From Carposina sasakii (Eukaryota > Arthropoda > Insecta > Lepidoptera > Carposinidae): a stretch of DNA of 64,000 nucleotides. The notes under the pieces were generated by a model. That model did not search any database. It was not told where the DNA came from and saw only the letters and a program-made list of their open reading frames with translations. Positions 56,667 to 64,000 of this stretch are shown here, one piece after another (within the stretch, counting starts at the first letter, position 1; every line of letters begins with the position of its first letter). The position numbers and the translations under genes were made by a program. The stretch is taken from contig CP053154.1 of assembly GCA_014607495.2 (NCBI GenBank), positions 11,780,001 to 11,844,000 of the forward strand, read 5' to 3'.

Positions 56667-57054
56667 TATACAGGATGTTTTTTTGTGGCCACCTTTAACG
56701 AAGGGTGCGTACTCTATACATAAAATAAAGTAAGTTTATGCCAAAAAAAATGCTGGGAATGTTTTTTTTTTTTGAAAAAATTTTTTTAATTACTTGATCT
56801 GGCGAAATTTATAGTGTCTAGTGTTTATGCTAGTTTATTTATAGACAGATATTAATTATTTCTCGTGAAAAAATCTTGCTACGTGCGTCTATGTGCATTT
56901 ATGCAGAAAAACGCAGTCTATTTACTCAACTTTGGACCCTAATATTTTGGAAACCACACACTTCCCAGGTATGCTTCCATGGAGAAAAATGATCGTGATG
57001 ATGAGGAGATTCCGTAGTTTTCGGGAACGTTGACGACCAAAAATCATCCTGTAT
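56667..57054 (+). mobile_element. MITE family A, copy 5
   Basis: TATACAGGATGTTTTTTTGT to AAAAATCATCCTGTATA, complete, inserted within the hAT element. Confidence 0.8.
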
Positions 57055-57187
57055 AGCGAATGGACAGCGAAATACTTTAAATACTTCATTCTCTTGTGTA
57101 CCATACTTGTTCTAAGAAGTTTTAATTACAGTATGTACCTATGTATGAATGTACCAAAAAAGAGTTTCACAGTATACAGCACGTCCA

Positions 57188-57420
57188 CGAGACTTCCTAC
57201 TCCTGCACACTTTTGGAGGTCCATACCGGGTACAGCTCCTGCGCTGTCAGCAGAAGTGAGCACAGCACATCCATTAGACTGTCCACTTTTGGAGGTCTAA
57301 ATCGGGTACAGCTCCGGCGCCGTCAGCAGCAGCGGGCACAGAATTTCCATTAGACTGCCTACTTTTGCACACTTTTGAAACTCCAGCGCCGCAGCTTTGG
57401 CGCTGTCAGCAGGAGCTTGC
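57188..57420. repeat. Diverged tandem repeat in the hAT element
   Basis: Units of about 85-95 bp with CTTTTGGAGGTC, CGGGTACAGCTCC, GCGC(T/C)GTCAGCAG and CCATTAGACTG occur about three times. GC-rich relative to the surroundings. Confidence 0.65.
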
Positions 57421-57591
57421 TCACGTACCTATATAGTCGTGCTTCATACTATTTCGAGTCCGCTGTACAAAGTATGTACTGTAAACAAACAACTTGTACC
57501 AAGTTGTTAATGAGGTTTTTATAGAAATATTATCCTAGTTTTCTTAGACATAAAGAACATAATCGTGCTACAAAATAAATACCTTCAAGTA

Positions 57592-58073
57592 TTCCACGGG
57601 TTGCCGGGCGCCGATGCCTAGGTACTTAAGTATTTCAAAGAAAATAGTCATTATTTCAATAAGGCTGCGTGTTATAATGCCGCTTCCTAAAAAAAATACT
57701 TTTTTACTTTGAAAGTATCTACTTTCAGTTAGCGCGATTATACACCTTAATAGATATAGCCTAAGGTTTAATTTATCTCTACGATACTTGCAACGTAAAT
57801 ACTTTCAAAGTCTTCCAGGTATTTCGGTCCGTACCTGGTTGCAGGTGTTGCAGGGCGCCGCCGATGCCTAAAAAAGTATTTCATTGAAAAATAGTCCTTA
57901 TTTCAATAAGGCTGCGTGATATAATCCCGCTGGCAAAAAAAATATACTTTTTTACTTTGAAAGTATTTTCTTTCACATAGCGCGATTATACACCTTAATA
58001 GATATAACCTAAGGTTTAATTTTGGATTCAAACTACCACTATGATACTTCAACGTATTTCGGCCCGTACCTGG
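57592..58073. repeat. Two tandem units of about 240 bp in the hAT element
   Basis: GGCGCCG.GATGCCTA, AAAATAGTC.TTATTTCAAT, AAGGCTGCGTG.TATAAT, GCGCGATTATACACCTTAAT and TAAGGTTTAATTT occur twice in the same order, with a TTTCGG.CCGTACCTGG segment at the end of each. Confidence 0.7.
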
Positions 58074-58422
58074 TTTACGTACTTCCAAGTATAAACCTGG
58101 TTTTAAAACCAGGTCGCGTAAATACGCACATCCCTACTAACTAGCAAAAGCAAAGCGATAGCGAAAATTGAACAGAAATCGCTGATTGCTTGTCAAATTC
58201 GTATTACGTAAAATGAATTTCAAAGGAACTTGACATTTCAAGGCGAATATTGTACAATTTTCGCTATCGCTTTGCTTCGGCTTTGTTATTACTTTTACGT
58301 AATCAGGGGGCGGTTCTGCTATTATCGTTCCGCGGCGGATGTGTGCTGCTGCGTGTTTACAAAATGTATTTAGATTTGGGATATAAAATAATAAACTGTC
58401 CAGAAAATTTTTATAACATGCT

Positions 58423-60549
58423 TTATGAACAATTAACACTCATGAAGCCATCTTGTCTTACATTATCTCTAACAACAAAAGGAAATGTTTTTATTCCATG
58501 ACATGCAGCTCCGTACTGGCCATCTTTGCGTAATGCTATCACTGCACCTATGAATATGGGATAATGAGCTGCTATCCTATTTACGGCAACTTGAGCCGCA
58601 GCTGTAGGAGAGGCTCCTCTTCTCATTTCTTCCACAGCTAAAAAGCTGAAATGAAATTAGCAAACACAAAATTATTTTGTAACATACAATACAACTAATA
58701 GATAAATTAGAAGGATGTCAAGAGTTTCAAACTGTTGTGGCATTGAGCCTATGAATAGATACAATTACACTGTAATTAAACATTTTATTTATTGGCCATA
58801 CCTGGGTAAAAATCGGAGTATAATATCCCCATCACCAGTGGCAGCGGCCCCACCTACAGCATTGTCAGCATAGGCACCTGAGCCTGGAATAGGAGAATCT
58901 CCAATTCTCCTTAAAGAATCAAGTATTAAGTAATTGATTGAAACTAACTTACATATGAACCATAGATCTTATTACAAAGGCATGGTGTAAGGTTTTTGGT
59001 CTTATAATAAAGCAGTATCAAACACACCCTGGTATTTTAAATTTTGCACCATTTGTTGAGGTGCCAGCAGCTACATCCCCATTTTTGTCTATGGCAACCA
59101 TTCCTATGGTGTCATGGTTGTACCTATCAATATGACTAGTCCTCTCATTGCTTCTTTGTTGTTTACTCGAAGTAACTTTGGTGTATGGACCACATGATTT
59201 AGCAGGGTCTGGGGTAACAGCCTGAAATTTGAAATATTGCAAAATAAACCTTTCAAAACAAAGAGTCTGATAATTTCAATATTGTGTGTGATAGAGCAGA
59301 ACAAAATATGCAATTGAAAAGTTGTCATACAATATTTATATAGGTGCCCATTCTGTATTTAGATTATAGGAACCCAATAATTTTCTTTCTTACTTTTATA
59401 CTTAAATAGAATTATTACTTGGCTACAAATTTCAATACCTACCATCCAAAAATTTGGTTGACAATGATCCTCATTGTGCCATTTCTTCCACATTTTTTTT
59501 GAGTCCGGTGTAGTCAGAGATTCTTCTTTGAAGCCCATTTCTACAGCAAACTGAGTAGCTAGCTCACCAACAAGAAATGAGTGTCGACTATGATCTAAAA
59601 CATGTCTTGCAACTGAGATTACATCCTTAATCCTACGAAGAGATCCCACAGCACCAACATTCATTGTTTTTCTAAAAAAAAAATTTGAAATAAAGAGTTA
59701 CTTATAGGCTATTAAATGATATCCATTATACATATTTGTATGTAATAAATTGAAGCAACAACAGTTAATAATTTATTTATGCAGAACATAAAAATTAAAT
59801 TATCAGGATTATTATAAAATTATTAATAAAGAAATGGAAAAAATCTTCACTCGAGTGGGTATCGAACCCACAACCACTGCAAACCTTGCCCGCCACTCTT
59901 ACCACTGAGGTCAATTACTTGGATGACGAATTTTACCATCTCTTTTCTAAATTACATATTGGCAACGTTATTTTTCATCCCGATAGCTATACACTTGCCA
60001 AATCTCGGCAAACAAAGCTGAATCCCTCAGACAATGTTTAAAGACGAAACGATCAACCATATCCTAACGGATTATATTAATGGAGAAGTGTTTTTTTATA
60101 AATTTATCTTAGTCAAGATATTATATATTATAAAATTATTAATAAAGAAATGGAAAAAATTCTTCACCAGGATTATGTACCTACAATATGTGATAACCTA
60201 CCCATCCATTATAAGCGCATCTAAAGTTGTTTCCCCATTTTCATCAGGACTTCCTCCATAGCCAACCGTACCATCACATTGTTGTGCCTCACATACCGAT
60301 GCTCCGTGTTCCACTGCATCAATAGCAGAGGCTCCGTCAGTGAGAATGTCCCAAGCTAATATACAGATGTATTTTAATACCTAAACCATGTTATAGATAG
60401 TGTATATTTGAATATTTGAAATTTTACCTACCTTTGTTTGTAGAATTCACAAAATCCCAAGTAGTTACAACGACTGGTATATTTTGATCACTATTTATTA
60501 ATTTAAAAACAGATATTAGAGTAAAAACAAATACTATATAATTGGTCAT
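58423..60549 (-). CDS. AGA: Aspartylglucosaminidase (lysosomal Asn-GlcNAc hydrolase)
   Basis: Six exons on the minus strand: 60549-60432, 60355-60202, 59671-59443, 59221-59028, 58909-58802 and 58645-58423. Phases agree at every junction; the total is 1,026 nt, 341 residues, close to the animal enzyme. The N-terminus (about 20 residues, hydrophobic, [10 protein letters not shown]) is a signal peptide. Landmarks are [64 protein letters not shown] with the self-cleaving and catalytic Thr at about residue 205, [20 protein letters not shown] and [15 protein letters not shown]. The precursor cleaves itself before this Thr into alpha and beta chains; the enzyme removes GlcNAc-asparagine in glycoprotein breakdown. 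Intron 2 holds a SINE1 unit. All key motifs are intact. Confidence 0.96.
59811..60168 (-). mobile_element. SINE1 unit in AGA intron 2, tail-to-tail permuted
   Basis: On the minus strand it starts with the tail segment GTGAAGAATTTTTTCC / ATTTCTTTATTAATAATTTT, runs through the whole body (CTTGACTAAG..., GATATGGTTGATCGTTTCG, TATCGGGATGAAAAATAACG), then a decayed tRNA head with B box GGTTCGATACCC, and ends in the same tail again (59811-59846). The repeated tail at both ends shows a unit of about 320 bp. Confidence 0.75.
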
Positions 60550-60589
60550 AATTTATCTATTTTATACATATAATAAAAATGTAAAGCGT

Positions 60590-60845
60590 CCCCGAGACGG
60601 TCAATCGCGAATGACAATGTTTACGTGAATGACGCCAATTGATACGAAAATTGACCGTTTATAGCAATTGAAGCCATTGTCAATACAACTACGTTATTGA
60701 CCACAAATGATGAAAATTTTGAATAAAGGCAATTGACGCGCCGTGTATTGACAGACATTGACGGCAAATGACAATCGTTTTGTTATTCATATCATAATCG
60801 CGCCACCACATGGAGGTCGTCAATTTTCGACTAAATATCTTTAAT
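60590..60845. promoter_or_regulatory. Cluster of (C)AATTGAC/ATTGAC words upstream of AGA
   Basis: Within about 200 bp immediately upstream of AGA, ATTGAC, CAATTGA, GTCAAT and AATGACAAT-type words occur about a dozen times in both orientations. This may be a binding-site cluster of the AGA promoter or a decayed short tandem repeat; the sequence does not decide. Confidence 0.4.
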
Positions 60846-60871
60846 ATGTTATCATAAATATATAATCTTGA

Positions 60872-61600
60872 TATATAAAAATCTTCTGTTTGTGTGTTTG
60901 TAATGGATTTCCCTCTAAACGGGTCAACCTATTTTGATAAAATTTTGTGTGTTTCGGTCGACGACATTTTGTTTTCTCTGCAGTCCACGCGGACGAAGTC
61001 CAAAAACATTATTTAGTTGACCGAATTGTGAAGCTAAACCATCCTCGAACTCACTTAAACATACACACAAAATTTCATCAAAATTGGCTCAGCCGTTTAG
61101 AAGGAGTTCAATTAAAACCACACGAAAAGAAGTTTTATATTGTTGTTTATGTTAGAACTTTTTACAAAGGATCCGGCAGACTGCGGGGCAGTTGCTGTGT
61201 CGAATATTAAAAAATATACTTTAGTTTCAGTTACGTCCGGTAGATGGTTGTCACATCTCGGAAATGTTTCCTTTTCCTTACATAAATAACTTCTATTCTT
61301 GCGTTTGTAATGGATTTCCTTCTAAACGGCTGGACAGATTTTGATGAAATTTCTTTGTGTGTATTCAAGTGGGTTTGAGGATGGTTTAGATTCACAATTC
61401 GGTCAACTGAATAATGTTTTTGAACTCCGTCCACGTGGACTGAAGAAAAAACAAAATGTCGTTGACCGAATTGTGAATCTAAATAATTCTCGAAGCTACT
61501 TGAACACATACGAAAAATTTAATTAAAATTGGTCCAGCCGTTTAGAAGGAGTTCAGTCACAAACACACTACTCGTAACAGAAGATTTGTATTGTTGTTGA
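60872..61600. mobile_element. Two palindromic foldback elements
   Basis: Copy a (about 60872-61150) and copy b (about 61285-61600) each have arms of about 130 bp: TTTGTAATGGATTTCC, AAACGG.T..AC..ATTTTGAT, then TTCGGTCAACTGAATAATG and the GTCCACGTGGACTG centre, mirrored as GTTGACCGAATTGTGAATCT, AAATTGG..CAGCCGTTTAGA and AGGAGTTCA. Single arms also occur at 10022 and 61985. Short frames across them are mirror-image artefacts. Confidence 0.7.
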
Positions 61601-61604
61601 TGTT

Positions 61605-61690
61605 AGAGATTTACATAGTATAAGTATTATTAATATAGTGAAAGAAGTTTTTCACCCGAGTGAGATCAAATCTCACTCACGACTTACAGA
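61605..61690 (-). mobile_element. SINE/tRNA T-arm relic
   Basis: TTTTTCACCCGAGTGAGATC followed by AAATCTCACTCACGAC resembles the inverse of the T-arm region at 39540-39572; it contains the palindrome GAGTGAGAT/ATCTCACTC. Confidence 0.4.
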
Positions 61691-61844
61691 GTATTTGTTT
61701 GTATTACAGCCTAAAAGTAGTCCTATATACATAATGATAGTTATTGCAATGATTGAAATTATTATGTACCAACCATCGAAAGAGCGGTCTTTTCCTAATA
61801 CAGGTTTTTAACTTAAAAGGTAAGACCATACCATTGTAAAAAAA

Positions 61845-62165
61845 ACACTCATGCAATAAAGATTTTGAATTTGACATAAGATCCGGCAGACAGCGCTGTC
61901 TCGATTACTTACAAGGATACTTTACTTTCAGTTAGGCCCTGTAGATGGTTGTTATATCTCAGAAATGTTTCCTTTATCTTTATATAATTAATTAAATCTT
62001 CTGTGCGTGTGTTTGTAATTGAAGTTCTTTTAAAACGGCTTAACCGATTTTGATAATGTTTTAGTGTGTGTTCGAAAATGATTTAGATTCACAATTCGGT
62101 TAGTTAGACAATGTTTTTATAACGGTCCATATTGTTACAGCTTATTTCAGACCGTTTGAAGTACA
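61845..62165 (+). mobile_element. LINE-like tail and single foldback arm
   Basis: AATAAAGATTTTGAATTTGA closes a retroelement end at about 61875. GATCCGGCAGAC...GTAGATGGTTGT...TCAGAAATGTTTCC then repeats 61169-61275, and is followed by a foldback arm ending TGTTTTTATAACGGTCCATA, as in 10205. Confidence 0.5.
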
Positions 62166-62317
62166 AAGAAAGAATATACTTTGTCTAGGCCTTTGCCCAG
62201 CAGTGGGACATACAACCAAACAAACAAAGTTTTCAGCATGTACCAACCATCAAAAGAATCTAGTGCTAAAAGTTAAAAAAAAAGATGTAAGTTGTTTCTG
62301 TTTATTTTGTCTTTGTT
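62166..62317 (+). mobile_element. LINE tail fragment
   Basis: TAGGCCTTTGCCCAGCAGTG followed by GGACATACAACCAAACAAAC is a common LINE 3' end with a CAAA-type tail. Confidence 0.45.
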
Positions 62318-63255
62318 TCCATTCATCATCAGTCATTCATCATAAATTCAGATCTCTGTATGGGCTTAGTTCCCCTTGCCTTTCCTTCCTAAAAAAAAAA
62401 AAAAAAAAAAAGCGAATTGATTCGGGATTCGGCGGGAAAAGCTGGAAGGGTGCAGGTGTAATTTTCTTGTGAAAATCAAAACTTATTTGTAAATGGCTTG
62501 CATGTGTCCGTAAGGTGATGTTTTCTGGTAGATAAGTTATATTTTGATTACTTGTGGTGTGAATCTAGTGCGTGTGCATGGTTTTATATGCAGGTAAGCC
62601 GAGTAAAACTTTAGCCGGATTATGATCTCTTCATGGGCGCATGTAAGTTGTTTCTGCAATAATTTTTCATTTTGACTAACTTTACATTTGTTCTTGAGGA
62701 TTTTCCCGACGTTTCCATTCATCATCATTGTCATTCATCATAAATTCAGAATACATTTTACTAAACAATGATTAGGCTGTATGGGCTTAGTTCCCCTTGC
62801 CTTTCCTTCGGGATAAACTAAACAAAAACAAAAAAAAAAGCGAATTGATTCGGCGGGAAAAGCTGGAAGGGAGCGGGTGTAATTTTCTTGTGAAAATCAA
62901 AAATTATTTGTAGATGGCTTGCATGTGTCCGTAAAGTGATGTTTTCTTGTAGATAAGTTATATTATGATTACTTGTGATGTGAATCTAGTGCGTGTGCAT
63001 GGTTTTATACGCAGGTAAGCCGAGTAAAACTTTAACCGGATTACGATCTCTTCATGGGCGCATGTAAGTTGTTTCTGCAATAATTTTTTATTTTGACTAA
63101 CTTTACACTTGTTCTTGAGGATTTTCCCGACGTTTCCATTCATCATCATCATTATCATCCATCATAAATTCAGAAATCATTTATTAAAGACAATGGCTGT
63201 ATGGGCTTAGTTCCCCTTGCCTATCCTTCGGGATAAACTAAAAAAAAAAAAAAAA
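62318..63255 (+). repeat. Tandem repeat family T, two full units plus a leading part
   Basis: A leading partial unit (62318-62410) is followed by units 62411-62839 and 62840-63255. Each has GCGGGAAAAGCTGGAAGGG, TAATTTTCTTGTGAAAATCA, TGGCTTGCATGTGTCCGTAA, GTGCGTGTGCATGGTTTTAT, GCAGGTAAGCCGAGTAAAAC, TTGAGGATTTTCCCGACG, GGGCTTAGTTCCCCTTGCCT and an A run. Same family and orientation as 47600-48570. The ADAL start codon lies about 130 bp downstream. Confidence 0.8.
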
Positions 63256-63386
63256 TCGACCGCGAATTTCATATTATTTTGAAAATAAATACAATTATGT
63301 ACCTATGTATAGGATTGCTTTTCGTGTATAAGTAATCACAGTGTTTATTTTGCAACCACCATTGCATTTTTTGCAATCGCATTGTG

Positions 63387-64000
63387 ATGGATTCATTGGA
63401 TTCGGAAATCTTTTGTCGACGTCTTCCAAAAATTGTATATCAATCACGTAGTCATATTATTATATTTCTTCGATCTTTGCCATCATATTTTTGTTGTCTT
63501 TAGAACTATGTTCAACGTTCACACTATTTCTTTTTCAGGAATTACATGCCCATCTAAATGGTTCTTTAAGTCCATCTACCTTATTGCAATTGAAAAGATA
63601 CAATGCTGATCGTGGTATTGTTGATAACACTAATGCATTTTTCGATGAATTCCAAATTGCAGCAGGAGACACTAGAAACTTGGCTGAGTAAGTAGGTTAT
63701 GTGTAATATTTAGATTACATCTCCTTCCTATGAGTAGGTAATAAGAAATTCTAATGCTGTTGCCACCCTGCTTTCATCAGTAGCAAGCATTGAGCTATCA
63801 TGAGCTATGGCTCACAGCAGCTGATCCTAGTAAGTAAAAGAATTTTAATTTATCTTTTACTGTAAATACCTAGTAGATTTCCACCTCCTTTACATCTTGA
63901 TGTTATAAGGTACATAGGTAGGTACTTAATAATTTTAAAAATTAATTTAGCACTCATATAGCCAACTTTGTTAATTTCAGTTGTTTCCAAGTTTTCGGCA
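63387..64000 (+). CDS. ADAL: N6-methyl-AMP deaminase, 5' part (runs off window)
   Basis: Exon 1 is 63387-63434 (MDSLDSEIFCRRLPKI), exon 2 is 63539-63687 and exon 3 starts at 63981. Donors GTATAT and GTAAGT and acceptors TTTTTCAG and TAATTTCAG agree with a single reading phase; the Asp codon at the second junction is split GA|T. The joined protein reads LPKI-ELHAHLNGSLSPSTLL, the opening of adenosine/AMP deaminase-like proteins in which HAH supplies the first metal-binding histidines. Exon 3 continues CFQVFG, matching the 'ECFQMF' block of ADAL. The family removes the methylamino group of N6-methyl-AMP in the cytosol. The catalytic HAGE and SLNTDDP motifs lie beyond the window. Nothing suggests it is broken. 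Confidence 0.93.

Larger units (their letters stand above)
56501..58144. mobile_element. hAT-type element, 1,628 bp, inside MITE B
   Basis: CTAACTAG at 56501-56508 and 58137-58144 is an 8-bp duplication that fits nTnnnnAn and is present once in the empty copy at 54299-54491. The element runs 56509-58136; its ends TAGACATGGGTCGTACT and the inverse of TAGGGATGTGCGTATTT are imperfect inverted repeats of hAT type. Inside are a MITE A copy and two sets of tandem repeats. No transposase frame. Confidence 0.88.
56489..58311. mobile_element. MITE family B copy split by a hAT element
   Basis: The left part, CCCCCTTATTACCTAACTAG (56489-56508), and the right part from 58137 (CTAACTAGCAAAAGC...) to GGGGGC at 58311 together reproduce the intact copy at 54299-54491. 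The duplicated CTAACTAG marks the insertion point. Confidence 0.85.

Noticed and set aside
60947..61526. Several 60-92-codon frames resembling each other on opposite strands
   Set aside because: They mirror the arms of the palindromic foldback elements.
62537..63158. Two similar 65-codon minus-strand frames starting MMMNGNVGKILKN
   Set aside because: They are reverse reads of the tandem repeat family T; similarity comes from the repeat, and (ATG)n arises from CAT microsatellite.

Overview
The window looks like genomic DNA of a moth or butterfly (Lepidoptera). It is AT-rich, littered with GTAGGTACCTAC-type words, and full of repeats typical of that order: LINE 3' ends carrying a 'CCAGCAGTGGACTGCAATAGG' type tail with GAA/GAT repeats, tRNA-headed SINEs, the 'ACTAGTGGACGCCCGCG...GTCCGCGTGG' element, and 'TATACAGGGTG'-ended MITEs. 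The genes have short spliced exons with GT..AG introns. All coordinates were counted by hand; nothing was searched against a database.

Positions 1-48,600 are essentially a gene-poor mobile-element landscape. No host gene could be supported there. The main items are: a deleted PIF/Harbinger-like element that keeps a transposase N-terminus (5891-6244); a composite inverted-repeat block (10.3-12.3 kb); an 872-bp element with perfect 22-bp ends, an 8-bp target duplication and a THAP-type first exon (13593-14464, P-like); a mosaic Ty3/Gypsy-type LTR retrotransposon on the minus strand (15198-19882) whose 3' region holds two arrays of small hairpins; decayed LINEs (20.4-22.8 kb); MITEs; a hAT MITE (42912-43385); and SINE1 copies, one carrying a second SINE inside it (46.9-47.6 kb).

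Positions 48,700-64,000 are gene-rich. POLR1D/RPAC2 (shared subunit of RNA polymerases I and III) lies on the plus strand at 48714-50580, in 3 exons, complete. RpS2 lies on the minus strand, coding 53486-52510 in 2 exons with an upstream non-coding exon near 53.8 kb, and its two introns each contain a box C/D snoRNA candidate. Aspartylglucosaminidase (AGA) lies on the minus strand at 60549-58423, in 6 exons, complete, 341 aa. ADAL/MAPDA (N6-methyl-AMP deaminase) starts at 63387 on the plus strand and runs off the window. These are unrelated housekeeping genes (transcription, translation, lysosomal glycoprotein breakdown, modified-nucleotide clearance); nothing suggests joint regulation. POLR1D and RpS2 are convergent; AGA and ADAL are divergent.

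Between and inside these genes there is heavy transposon nesting that can be read to the base from target-site duplications: TTAA-type inside hAT (50978-52270), LINE and MITE inside a long-TIR hAT (54607-56247), and MITE inside hAT inside MITE (56489-58311). The most unusual signal is the pair of hairpin arrays in the LTR element: conserved loops, changing stems, and compensatory base changes in the stems.
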